From positions 1 through 19,135 of the forward strand of contig CAKUVB010000014.1 in assembly GCA_934693215.1 (NCBI GenBank): 19,135 nt of DNA. The letters are read 5' to 3'. The DNA comes from an uncultured Candidatus Melainabacteria bacterium (lineage in GTDB: Bacteria; Cyanobacteriota; Vampirovibrionia; Gastranaerophilales; Gastranaerophilaceae). Positions within the stretch are counted from its first letter, which is position 1. Every line of letters starts with the position of its first letter. Positions 1 through 7,636 of this stretch are shown here, in pieces. A program made the translations under genes and the position numbers. The notes under the pieces were generated by a model. The model had not been told where the DNA came from. It made no database searches and saw nothing but the letters and a program-made list of their open reading frames with translations.

Positions 1-272
1 CAGGTGCTATTGAAGGACAGGGCAAAGGCTCTCCAGCACATGATGCAGCCGTTGTTGGTGATACTGTAGGTGATCCTTTCAAAGACACTTCTTCTGTTGC
101 AATGAATCCAATAATTAAATTTACAACATTATTTGGTTTGTTAGCAATGGAAATTGCAATCAGCCCTAGCTTTAGAGAATGTGCAAAAGTCGCTGGTGTA
201 GTATTTTTACTAATTGCTATAGTTTTTGTAATACGTTCATTCTATGCAATGAGAATACAGGGTGATAAATAG
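1..272 (+). CDS. hppA: Membrane-bound proton/sodium-pumping pyrophosphatase, C-terminal fragment
   Basis: The frame is open from base 3 and gives the last 89 residues of an integral-membrane pyrophosphatase, which couples hydrolysis of cytoplasmic pyrophosphate to H+ or Na+ export. The diagnostic stretch GDTVGDPFKDT is followed by an MNPIIK block; both belong to the conserved substrate-binding end of the family. Two hydrophobic segments follow (about residues 40-53 and 62-84 of the fragment), fitting the final transmembrane helices, and the protein ends in a short charged tail. The 5' part, probably about 600 residues, lies outside the window. Ion specificity and K+ dependence cannot be judged from this piece. 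A strong terminator 18 nt after the stop makes it the last gene of its unit. Confidence 0.93.
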   Translation, partial: GAIEGQGKGSPAHDAAVVGDTVGDPFKDTSSVAMNPIIKFTTLFGLLAMEIAISPSFRECAKVAGVVFLLIAIVFVIRSFYAMRIQGDK

Positions 273-290
273 ATTTATTCTATTATATGA

Positions 291-326
291 GCGGGTCAGA
301 GGATTTATCCTCTGACCCGCTTTTTT
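291..326 (+). terminator. Rho-independent terminator of hppA
   Basis: A perfect 13-bp GC-rich stem (291-303 with 308-320) encloses a 4-nt loop (TTTA) and runs directly into six T. It ends the pyrophosphatase transcript. It is one of the strongest terminators in the window. Confidence 0.95.
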
Positions 327-425
327 ATTCATATTCTTTCAAGTAATAATGATGTTACAAATTTTTAATAATTTAACAAATTTTATTTTGATGTATGTTG
401 TATAACAGTATATAAGGATTTTATC

Positions 426-1022
426 ATGTCATTAAACATACAAGCCCCAATAAAAATTATTTATAAAAACCCAAAAGAATTTGAAAAATTAGTAAGTTCT
501 AAAGGAATGAAAGAAGTTGGAACATTTCCTCATTATAGTTTTTGCAACAAAGTTACTTCAACAACTCCGATGTATTCTCAATATGCAAACACATGTTCAA
601 TTCTTGATATCAACGATACAATGGTACATCTTGCTCCAGAACAGAGAACTCATAATCTATTAGAAAAAATTGCTGATTTAATAAAAAAAGAAAAAGATGA
701 AAAGGGTGTTGCAAATGCATTTATTATTGGAGGCAAAGTAAACGACAATAAAAGTTTTGGATTATTTTGTGAAATAGGTAATGTCCTAGAAAAAGAAGGT
801 GCAGATTTTTCTATGTTATGTGGAAAAAATGATACTCCAAAAGGAGCTTTAGATTCATTATGCAAAAATGGGGATACTTTTGTCTTTACACAAGAATATA
901 ATCCAGAGTTGGAAACTCTCGTAAAAAATGAAAAGAATCCAACTTCTGAAAGATTACAATCTATTTTGGAAAAATTCTATAATATAATGGAAATTTCACC
1001 AAATCATATTATCGAAAAATAA
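426..1022 (+). CDS. Unrecognised 198-aa cytoplasmic protein, faint CheD-like pattern
   Basis: I do not recognise this family with confidence. The start is supported by an SD AAGGA (415-419) six nt before the ATG; TTGATG-17-TATAAG (388-416) could be a promoter. There is no signal peptide or membrane segment. Residues 57-70 hold a Cys followed 12 residues later by His and then a Pro (TCSILD, then MVHLAPEQ). Residues 98-133 hold a GG, a later IGNV block and a Gly-containing end. This order loosely resembles CheD receptor-glutamine deamidases (catalytic Cys, HxMLP, GG, IGxxN), but the Cys-His spacing is shorter than in CheD and no chemotaxis gene is nearby. The assignment is therefore tentative. 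The stop codon abuts the stop of the convergent downstream gene with no base between them. Confidence 0.75.
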   Translation: MSLNIQAPIKIIYKNPKEFEKLVSSKGMKEVGTFPHYSFCNKVTSTTPMYSQYANTCSILDINDTMVHLAPEQRTHNLLEKIADLIKKEKDEKGVANAFIIGGKVNDNKSFGLFCEIGNVLEKEGADFSMLCGKNDTPKGALDSLCKNGDTFVFTQEYNPELETLVKNEKNPTSERLQSILEKFYNIMEISPNHIIEK

Positions 1023-2489
1023 TTACAATACATCAACAACTTTTATTGGACATGTATTTGTAAGTTCTTCATGAGCAACAACTGTTATATTGTTTAAAAA
1101 CTCTGAGAAAATAGAGAATGTCATGTGTCTAATTTCCATTGGTACTATTAATAAAATATCCTCAATTTCGTTGTTTTTAGCTATTTTAGAAAGCTTTTTA
1201 GCAAGTTTTTCTGCAATTTTTCCATCAACTTTTATAACAGTTTCGTCCTCAGATTCCGTTAGCTTAAACATAGTATCAAGAGTATCTGCACTAAATTCAA
1301 TAGCTTTTACAACATCACCTCTGGAAGTTATATCTTTAGATATTGTTTTAGCAAGTGATAATCTGATTTTATCCAGTAAACCATCTTTTGAAGGCTCATC
1401 AGAAAAATCATTTATTTTTTCAAAAATATAATCAATATCTTTGATTGAAACTCTTTCTCTAATTAAGTTTATTAGAATATATTTTAATTCAGAAAGAGTA
1501 ATAAAATCCGGAATTATATTATTTATCACAAACGAATTTCTTTTTTCTACAAGAGTTACATATCTGTTAATATCGCTATAATCTAGTATTTCAGCAACAT
1601 ATTTTATTCCAACAAATTCAATTGCTCTTGTTATATATTCTATTGGACTCCAGCCTTCTGACCAAAAATCTTTGCATTCTTCGTTTGAAATCCACCAAAT
1701 ATCTTTTCCTGTAATAATATCTTTTGAAATAATAGTTCCTTTAGGTTTCTTTTCAAGATGTAATTCTTCTTTAAAGAATGCTTTATGTTCAGGTATAGCT
1801 ACAGTTTGATACACATTTAAAGAGTGAACATTAATTGCAAATTCATAAGGTTCTAATGTATCATCATCTTGAAATACCATTTTTGGAAGAACATATCCTA
1901 GTTCATCTGTTAATTTTTGACGAAGTTTTACTGTTTCTGATAACAAATCGTCTTCTGAATCCGGACTCACGATATCAATAAGTTCTTCACTTAAATTAAC
2001 AGTAAATTTTTCTTCTCCAATTCTTGAATACATTACCCCTGGAGATAATTCTCTTGTCAAATTTTGTTTTAATTGCTCTAATTTTTCGAGAGCTTCTGAC
2101 ATTTGTCTATTCAAAGTGTCTCTTGCTGATAGTTCTTCTTTCTCAAGATTTGTTTTAATTTGTGCAATCTTTTGTTTTTGTTCTTTGATTTTTGAAGTTA
2201 TCTCTTTACATGTTTCATAAGGTGTAGAAGAAGATGCAAGCATTTTTTCCATTTGTGATTTAAAATTGTTTACTCTTACAATTTTGTCAAATGGTTCGTT
2301 TTCATCAGATTGTTCTTTTTCTCTCATAAAGATGCAGTTGTACTGATAATCGTCATCTTCACCTTCGACTTCGTGCATTGTATATAAATCCCAACCTGCT
2401 TCTGACATTTCATTTAACAAATCTTCTAAAAGTTGTTTATCGTCTGTTGGTACTGATTTAATAACATATTCCATTTTTCTATTAAACAT
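1023..2489 (-). CDS. Soluble FlhA/SctV cytoplasmic-domain-like protein with N-terminal DUF4177-like domain
   Basis: The N-terminus (about 6-57) looks like a DUF4177-type small domain (LLNEMSEAGWDLYTM, then a hydrophobic strand NCIFM). Residues 75-145 are charged and heptad-like, a likely coiled coil. From about 165 to 488 the protein follows the C-terminal cytoplasmic domain of FlhA/SctV (FHIPEP): a DDLL...LRQKLTDELGYVLP block (181-202), a LEPYEFAI strand (212-219), an IWWIS segment (264-268), an IIPDFITLSELKYILINLI block (325-343) with RERVSIKDI just after it, and the terminal ILLIVPMEIR...VVDVL sheet. FlhA has an N-terminal eight-helix export channel; none is present here and there is no signal peptide, so the protein should be cytosolic. 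SD AAGGA lies 8 nt before the ATG. It is last in the recF-bamA-skp-phosphorylase run. Its role is unknown; no other flagellar or type III gene is visible. Confidence 0.88.
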   Translation of the reverse strand: MFNRKMEYVIKSVPTDDKQLLEDLLNEMSEAGWDLYTMHEVEGEDDDYQYNCIFMREKEQSDENEPFDKIVRVNNFKSQMEKMLASSSTPYETCKEITSKIKEQKQKIAQIKTNLEKEELSARDTLNRQMSEALEKLEQLKQNLTRELSPGVMYSRIGEEKFTVNLSEELIDIVSPDSEDDLLSETVKLRQKLTDELGYVLPKMVFQDDDTLEPYEFAINVHSLNVYQTVAIPEHKAFFKEELHLEKKPKGTIISKDIITGKDIWWISNEECKDFWSEGWSPIEYITRAIEFVGIKYVAEILDYSDINRYVTLVEKRNSFVINNIIPDFITLSELKYILINLIRERVSIKDIDYIFEKINDFSDEPSKDGLLDKIRLSLAKTISKDITSRGDVVKAIEFSADTLDTMFKLTESEDETVIKVDGKIAEKLAKKLSKIAKNNEIEDILLIVPMEIRHMTFSIFSEFLNNITVVAHEELTNTCPIKVVDVL

Positions 2490-2520
2490 TTTAGTCGTTC
2501 CTTATAAATCTAAATACTTT

Positions 2521-3789
2521 TTATTCTTGAGAAATTGAATAAGCATCATAACAATATTCTTTTATTTCTTCTAGTTTATTTAAATCATTGGCATATAATG
2601 TGAATAATGTTTCTCCGGAATTTACATATTCTTTTGTTTTTTTATTCAAGAATATGCCAACACTTTTATCAATATTGTTAATGATTTTATCTCTAGAACC
2701 GCCAAGCAAACGGCAAGCATAGGCAATTTTGTAAGCATTAATATGAGTAACTCTACCTGTTTGATTTGTTTCACATTTTATTTTATGCATAGGCAATTCA
2801 AATTTATCATAAGAATCTATTACTTTTTCATTACCTTTTTGAGTTTTAATTATATTTCTAAATTTTTCAAGTGCTAAACCTGATGTTACTAAATATTTTA
2901 AATACTCAATTGCTTTTTCTTTTGAATCATAACGTTTTAATTGTATAAGAGCTACTGACCCGATGTTATAAATTAAATCTGCAAGATCGCTATCTTGGAT
3001 ACGACCTTTTAAGAATTCAATAGCCTCTATCAATTCAATAGAGTTTCCTATTGCTCGGCCAAGAGGTTCGTCCATAGAATTTACAAGAGTAGTAATTGTT
3101 TTACCAAAAGCTTTACCTGTTTTTATAATCAAATCAGATAATTTATGTGCATCTTCGATATTTTTTATTGCTGCTCCTGAACCGTATTTAATATCAATAA
3201 TAATATTATTAGTTCCTGTTGCTATTTTTTTTGCAACAACAGATGATGCAATTAATGGAATAGACGCATTTGTAGATGTTGCATATCTAAGTACTTGAAG
3301 TGTTTTATTCGCCGGTACTATATTTTGAATTTGTGAGGAAATAGCAAACTTTGAATCTCTTAACTGTTTAATCATATCAGGAATAGCAATATTTGTACTA
3401 AATCCTGGAATAGATTCAAGCTTATCTATTGTACCGCCTGAATTTCCTAGTCCACGTCCAAGAAGTTTTATGGTTGGTATACCTGCTGCTACAAGAATAG
3501 GTATTAGAGCAAGAGTTGCATTATCACCTACCCCACCAGTAGAATGTATATCAATAATATTATTTGACATATCGTCAAGGTTTACAACTTCTCCGGATTG
3601 TATTAGAGCATCTGTAACATATATAGTTTCAGTTTCAGTTAAACCTTGAAAATACACAGCCATTAACCAAGCACTGATTTGATAATCCGGAGCATGGTCT
3701 TTTAGCATTGAATCTATAATAAAATTAATTTCTTCTTGAGAATGGGCTAAACCTTGTTGCTTTTTCTCAATTAAATCAACTAATCTCAA
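2521..3789 (-). CDS. deoA: Pyrimidine-nucleoside (thymidine) phosphorylase, divergent phosphate site
   Basis: This cytosolic salvage enzyme family splits thymidine or uridine with phosphate into base and (deoxy)ribose-1-phosphate. I place the start at TTG (3789): AAGGTGG lies 7 nt upstream and the protein then begins MRLVDLIEKK, as the family does. The longer frame from GTG at 3801 has no usable SD. With the TTG start (422 aa) family positions fall into register: HSTGGVGD (82-89), GRGLGNSGGTIDKLESIPG (111-129), Arg168 and Lys187 (nucleoside site) and MDEPLGRAIGN (239-249). The C-terminal domain is complete. Two phosphate-contacting positions differ from the usual enzyme: DKHS is DIHS (Lys81 to Ile) and KMSGRG is KLLGRG (Ser110 to Leu). 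Activity or substrate may therefore be altered. The gene starts 1 nt after the skp stop, so the two are probably translationally coupled. Confidence 0.9.
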   Translation of the reverse strand: MRLVDLIEKKQQGLAHSQEEINFIIDSMLKDHAPDYQISAWLMAVYFQGLTETETIYVTDALIQSGEVVNLDDMSNNIIDIHSTGGVGDNATLALIPILVAAGIPTIKLLGRGLGNSGGTIDKLESIPGFSTNIAIPDMIKQLRDSKFAISSQIQNIVPANKTLQVLRYATSTNASIPLIASSVVAKKIATGTNNIIIDIKYGSGAAIKNIEDAHKLSDLIIKTGKAFGKTITTLVNSMDEPLGRAIGNSIELIEAIEFLKGRIQDSDLADLIYNIGSVALIQLKRYDSKEKAIEYLKYLVTSGLALEKFRNIIKTQKGNEKVIDSYDKFELPMHKIKCETNQTGRVTHINAYKIAYACRLLGGSRDKIINNIDKSVGIFLNKKTKEYVNSGETLFTLYANDLNKLEEIKEYCYDAYSISQE

Positions 3790-3790
3790 A

Positions 3791-4240
3791 TTACTTGCCA
3801 CCTTTTAACTTATCAATAACTAGGTTTGTAACATCTACACCACCAACAAATACGGCTCTGTCACTAATTACGGCACTTAATTTATGCTCTACCATAATAG
3901 TTTTTGTAGCTTCTTTTATTTTGTTGTAGATTTCGTCTTCACTTTTAACTTTTTGTTTTAAAAATGCAGATTCTTTAGCTTTAAAATCATTAGCTACTTT
4001 ATCTTGAAAGTTTTTCTTTTGAACAGGTGTATCTATAGCCTTATATTCTTTTTCTTTATCAACCAGATATTGTTGTAGTTCAAGAGCTTTAGCATCAATT
4101 GCCTTCATCGCATCTCTTGCAAATGGAGTAGATTCAACAACTCTTTGATAATCAATGTATCCGATTCCTTCTGCAGAAGCAATATTACCTGCAAATAACA
4201 ATATCGCTAATGTCATTACTGCTAATTTTAATTTTTTCAT
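3791..4240 (-). CDS. skp: OmpH/Skp-family periplasmic chaperone
   Basis: This is a 149-aa precursor with a classical signal peptide (KKLKLAVMTLAILLFAG, cleavage likely after ASA, before EGIGYID). The mature part starts with the family strand IGYIDYQRVV, then a long Lys/Glu-rich helical hairpin (about 42-115), and ends with a short return strand (LSAVISDRAVFVGGVDVT). This is the layout of the trimeric OmpH/Skp chaperone that escorts unfolded outer-membrane proteins through the periplasm to BamA. Two ATG codons are adjacent. SD AAGGAG is 4 nt from the first (4243) and 7 nt from the second (4240), so the second is preferred. It lies just downstream of bamA on the same strand, the usual bamA-skp pairing. 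Confidence 0.92.
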   Translation of the reverse strand: MKKLKLAVMTLAILLFAGNIASAEGIGYIDYQRVVESTPFARDAMKAIDAKALELQQYLVDKEKEYKAIDTPVQKKNFQDKVANDFKAKESAFLKQKVKSEDEIYNKIKEATKTIMVEHKLSAVISDRAVFVGGVDVTNLVIDKLKGGK

Positions 4241-4258
4241 CATATTTCTCCTTATGAA

Positions 4259-6157
4259 TTAATACATTAAGTCACCAACACCAAATGTGAAGTATCCACC
4301 TTTAGAACCGTATTGACCAGGATTTGTAATCGGAATACCGTAATCAACTGATAATGGACCTACACCCGGAATATATAGTTTTAAACCTACACCAGCTGTA
4401 ATAGCTTGCATTGGTCTATCATACAACGTGTCTGTAATATATGGTCTAAATAATTTACCTGCATCAACAAAGAATGTTAAACGTAAATTTTTAAAGAAGT
4501 TTGCCTTTAATCTATCTAAGAAGAATACTGGAGTTGCAAGTTCTACAGAACCCATTATGAAAGCATCACCAGTACCAACCCCGTTAACCTTGTAACCTCT
4601 AATGGTATATGGGCCACCAAGTCTATATGCCATAACTTCAGGCATGTTATCACCATGTATTTTACCACCGGCTCTGGCAGTGAATGATAATGATGAGAAC
4701 TTAGCTATCGGTATAAATCGTTTTACCATACCTGATAGTTTACCGTTAGTTTTATTGAATTCATCAAAACCGAAGGATTCATCATATCTAGCAGTTGCCA
4801 ATACACCGTTTCTAGGGTTTAGAGCAGAATCTCTTGTATCATACACAATTCCCGGACTGACATTGAAGAATAACCCACCTTGCAGTTGTCTTGCACGTTG
4901 AGCTATATCAAGACCTTTAGCTGCATACATATTAGAGATTGTATTTCTATCACCTTCCATAACATTGATTTTTTCAAGACCGAAAGATAATGTTGAAGAT
5001 AGATGTTCATTAGATTTTATTTTGTGTCCAATAGTAGCTTCAATACCAAATCTTTCTTCTACCGCAAGAGGAACTTGATAACTACCTAAACTTCTATAAA
5101 ATAATTTGCTCATAAAAGAATTATCAGCATTTAAGAAATATGGTTCAAAGAAACTCAATTCACCTTGTAAGTTCATGTGGTCTTTGATGGTTGAGTCACT
5201 CATAATAATACCTGAACCAACCAAGCCATTAATTGCTAGTCTTTGGTTAACACCTCTAAAGTTGTTATCACTTACCCCAACTGAACCAAATGCACCTGTG
5301 TGTGAATCAAGACCACCACCTAATGATATTGTTGCAGTTCTTTGTTCTTCTACATTGATAGTTACATTAAACTTATTAGGGTCATCTTCACAAGGCTCAA
5401 TACTTCTATCTACATTTTTGAAAGCCTGTGTAGAATATAATCTTACTAAGTCTTTTTTAATAATATTATCATTATACACAGTTCCAGGTTCTGTCATAAT
5501 GTTTCGGGCAATAACATACTCTTTTGTTTTTTTGTTTCCGGCAATCATTATTTTGTTGATTTCACCTTCTACAATATTTACGTTAATTGTACCATCGGGG
5601 TCATCAGAAATTGCACTTACACGAGCCAATATATAGCCTTTGGAGTTGTAACAGTCGTTGATACCTTCAATTGCCTCGTTAATTTTTCCGATCTTTTGTG
5701 GTTGTCCAATTAACGGAATCATATATTGCATAAGTTCTTCGGTCGAAACTGCAGAGTTACCTTCTATTGTCACATTTGTGACTGGAAGGTTTTCTTCTAC
5801 TACAATTTTTATTGTTATAGAGCCGTCCTTATTTTCTATAGGTATAGCCTTCATTCTGTCTGTAAAGAAACCTAATTGATAAAGGTTTTTTAACCCTGCT
5901 TGTACGCTTTCAGGTTTGTAAACATCTCCGGCATGCAGGTTGAATTTTGAAATAATATAGTCTGGAGAAACAGCGTTTGCCCCTACAACCTGAACATTAC
6001 TAACATATTGAATAGGAGTAAATGCATCGTCATCATATTCATAATTGTTTTCAGCTAAGGCAGTAGAAAATGAAGTACAAAACTGTACTATTAGCATAAT
6101 AAAAATTATTAAAATATTCTTTTTTATACTTTTTGAGTTCAAGGACTCCAACCCCAT
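4259..6157 (-). CDS. bamA: Outer membrane assembly factor BamA (Omp85), three POTRA domains
   Basis: This 632-aa precursor has a hydrophobic signal segment (13-30) with likely cleavage after ALA (35). Three POTRA domains follow: about 50-124, 126-200 and 201-274. Each begins with the typical strand (VSNVQVVGANAV, VTNVTIEGNSAV, INKIMIAGNKKT). A 16-strand barrel follows to the C-terminus, with the conserved IRGY loop-6 motif at 519-522. Proteobacterial BamA has five POTRA domains; three is the number known for cyanobacterial Omp85, which supports the lineage suggested here. The last residue is Tyr rather than the common Phe. BamA folds and inserts barrel proteins into the outer membrane. No SD precedes the ATG, but TATAGT sits 7 nt upstream. 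recF ends 75 nt upstream and skp starts 18 nt downstream of the stop. Confidence 0.96.
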   Translation of the reverse strand: MGLESLNSKSIKKNILIIFIMLIVQFCTSFSTALAENNYEYDDDAFTPIQYVSNVQVVGANAVSPDYIISKFNLHAGDVYKPESVQAGLKNLYQLGFFTDRMKAIPIENKDGSITIKIVVEENLPVTNVTIEGNSAVSTEELMQYMIPLIGQPQKIGKINEAIEGINDCYNSKGYILARVSAISDDPDGTINVNIVEGEINKIMIAGNKKTKEYVIARNIMTEPGTVYNDNIIKKDLVRLYSTQAFKNVDRSIEPCEDDPNKFNVTINVEEQRTATISLGGGLDSHTGAFGSVGVSDNNFRGVNQRLAINGLVGSGIIMSDSTIKDHMNLQGELSFFEPYFLNADNSFMSKLFYRSLGSYQVPLAVEERFGIEATIGHKIKSNEHLSSTLSFGLEKINVMEGDRNTISNMYAAKGLDIAQRARQLQGGLFFNVSPGIVYDTRDSALNPRNGVLATARYDESFGFDEFNKTNGKLSGMVKRFIPIAKFSSLSFTARAGGKIHGDNMPEVMAYRLGGPYTIRGYKVNGVGTGDAFIMGSVELATPVFFLDRLKANFFKNLRLTFFVDAGKLFRPYITDTLYDRPMQAITAGVGLKLYIPGVGPLSVDYGIPITNPGQYGSKGGYFTFGVGDLMY

Positions 6158-6164
6158 ACTATAT

Positions 6165-6170
6165 ACTATA
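6165..6170 (-). promoter_or_regulatory. Candidate -10 box before bamA (possible leaderless start)
   Basis: Read on the minus strand this is TATAGT, 7 nt before the bamA ATG. Transcription would then start at or next to the ATG. A TTAACA lies 19 bp upstream, a long spacing for a -35. The region is very AT-rich, so chance occurrence is possible. Confidence 0.3.
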
Positions 6171-6232
6171 CAAATATATCATAAACATTTGTTAAAATCG
6201 AAAATTTTATAATATATTAAGTGAAAATTTAC

Positions 6233-7309
6233 TTAATCAATATTTCCTTTTTTAATATTGTAGATATTTACGTTATTTAGGAAATTATTATCAAATAATA
6301 ATGTATCTACAGATGTAATGATTGTTTGGGTTTCGGTTTCTATTGTTTTTAATAGATAATTTTGTCTTATGTCATCAAGCTCAGCTAATACATCATCAAG
6401 CAATAAGATTGGAGATTCTCCCAATTTTTCTTTTATAAGATTTATTTCAGCAAGCTTTAGAGCCAGAACAACAGTTCTTTGTTGACCTTGTGAGGCAAAT
6501 TTTGTTGCATCTTTGTTGTTAATATAAAAAATAATATCATCTCTATGAGGTCCAACACATGCCTGCTTTCGAGCTATTTCTTCAGCTCTGCGTTCTTTTA
6601 GTTCATCTTCTAAATGTTTTGCAATATCTTCTATTTTGTTTTCTTTTACTGAATATTCAATATCAAAGTTTTCAAATTCAGCAATATTACTATGTTTAAT
6701 TATGGCATGTGATTTAAGTTCTTGAATAAATTTTTGCCTTAATAATATAATATTTGAACCTGTAATTACTAATTGATAATTATACACGTCTAAAAGTTCA
6801 TTATTTATTTCAGGAAGTTTTAAAAGATTACTTTTCTGAATCCGAATTTTTTCATATTTGTTTAGTCTTTCATCATAAGCTGGATAAATTTGTGAGATAG
6901 CTCTATCCAGCCAATTTCGTCTATCTTGTGGACAACCTCTTAGTAACATCAAATCTTCTGTAGAAAACAAAACTGTTTTTAAAACTGATTTAAAATTTTT
7001 AGGTGTAGTTTTAAGCCCGTTAAGTTTTAATGTCCTTTTAGAATTTTCATAAACAATTGCCATGTCTATATCTGTGTTTGATTTATTAATTTGAGCCTCT
7101 ATTGAAAACCCTTCTGTATCAAACTTGATAAGTTCTTTAACATTAGATGTTCGTGGGGATTTTAGTTGAGATAGGTAATAAATACTTTCAAGAATATTAG
7201 TTTTACCTTGTGCGTTTTTTCCAATAATCAAAATTTTATCGGAAGAAAAATCAAGGTTAATATTTTTGCAATTTCTGTAATTTTTTAGTGAAATATTATT
7301 AATTCTCAT
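6233..7309 (-). CDS. recF: DNA replication/repair ATPase RecF
   Basis: RecF is a cytosolic SMC-like ABC ATPase that, with RecO and RecR, loads RecA at single-strand gaps. The 358-aa length is normal. Landmarks are the N-terminal ISLKNYRNC strand and loop, Walker A GKNAQGKT (30-37), the conserved GPHRDD (253-258), the ABC signature SQGQQRT (273-279) and Walker B with D-loop ILLLDDVLAELD (301-312). No residue needed for ATP binding is missing. In many bacteria recF sits with dnaA, dnaN and gyrB; here it heads a minus-strand run with outer membrane assembly genes. No clear SD precedes the ATG, while a perfect TATAAT lies 7 nt upstream. Confidence 0.97.
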   Translation of the reverse strand: MRINNISLKNYRNCKNINLDFSSDKILIIGKNAQGKTNILESIYYLSQLKSPRTSNVKELIKFDTEGFSIEAQINKSNTDIDMAIVYENSKRTLKLNGLKTTPKNFKSVLKTVLFSTEDLMLLRGCPQDRRNWLDRAISQIYPAYDERLNKYEKIRIQKSNLLKLPEINNELLDVYNYQLVITGSNIILLRQKFIQELKSHAIIKHSNIAEFENFDIEYSVKENKIEDIAKHLEDELKERRAEEIARKQACVGPHRDDIIFYINNKDATKFASQGQQRTVVLALKLAEINLIKEKLGESPILLLDDVLAELDDIRQNYLLKTIETETQTIITSVDTLLFDNNFLNNVNIYNIKKGNID

Positions 7310-7316
7310 GCCAGTA

Positions 7317-7322
7317 ATTATA
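7317..7322 (-). promoter_or_regulatory. Candidate -10 box before recF (possible leaderless start)
   Basis: On the minus strand this is TATAAT, 7 nt before the recF ATG. The -35 position at 17 bp is only a T-run, so the promoter is judged on the -10 alone. It may drive the whole recF to FlhA-like run. Confidence 0.4.
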
Positions 7323-7359
7323 CTTCAAAATGAATATATAAAAAATTATAATAAATATC

Positions 7360-7388
7360 TTGATTTTGTAGTATTTAGATGATAAACT
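7360..7388 (+). promoter_or_regulatory. Candidate promoter for tRNA-CAU
   Basis: TTGATT, a 17-bp spacer and TAAACT lie 32 nt before the mature tRNA 5' end. Both boxes match consensus only partly (4 of 6 each). Confidence 0.35.
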
Positions 7389-7420
7389 GAAACAGTCATA
7401 TAAATGACAACATGCCACAA

Positions 7421-7492
7421 GGGCCTGTGGCGCAGCGGTAGCGCAGAGGACTCATAATCCTTTGGTCGTGGGTTCGAATCCCTCCGGGCCCA
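7421..7492 (+). tRNA. tRNA with CAU anticodon (elongator Met, or Ile2 read by lysidine)
   Basis: A full cloverleaf is visible: acceptor GGGCCTG with CGGGCCC, D stem GCGC/GCGC with a short 7-nt loop, anticodon stem GAGGA/TCCTT with loop CTCATAA, and T arm GTGGG-TTCGAAT-CCCTC. The discriminator is A and CCA is not encoded. A paired first base pair (G1-C72) and the absence of the GGG/CCC anticodon-stem pairs rule out the initiator. Elongator Met and TilS-modified Ile2 cannot be separated with certainty by eye. Its terminator follows 5 nt later, so it is a single-gene unit. Confidence 0.93.
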
Positions 7493-7497
7493 ATTTT

Positions 7498-7524
7498 AAA
7501 AGCCAGTCATAGACTGGCTTTTTT
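7498..7524 (+). terminator. Terminator of tRNA-CAU
   Basis: An 11-bp stem (7498-7508 with 7512-7522, core AGCCAGTC/GACTGGCT) with a 3-nt loop, ending in six T (7519-7524). Confidence 0.9.
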
Positions 7525-7636
7525 AGTGCTTTATTTAATTTGTTGTGTTTTATTAATACGCACAAAAATTGTTTTGTTGATAAATATTAGATTAGCGGTA
7601 TTGATTTCATGTTAAAATATATTTGAGGAATATCGT

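Noticed and set aside
1023..2489. A flagellar or type III secretion locus
   Set aside because: Only one FlhA-like domain is present, without membrane helices. All neighbours belong to other processes.
5106..5636. 176-aa plus-strand frame opposite bamA (and similar frames opposite recF, trmFO, udp)
   Set aside because: These are antisense shadows of well-identified genes. They have no SD and no recognisable motif.
7421..7492. Initiator tRNA-fMet
   Set aside because: The first acceptor pair is G-C and the anticodon stem lacks the three G-C pairs of initiators.
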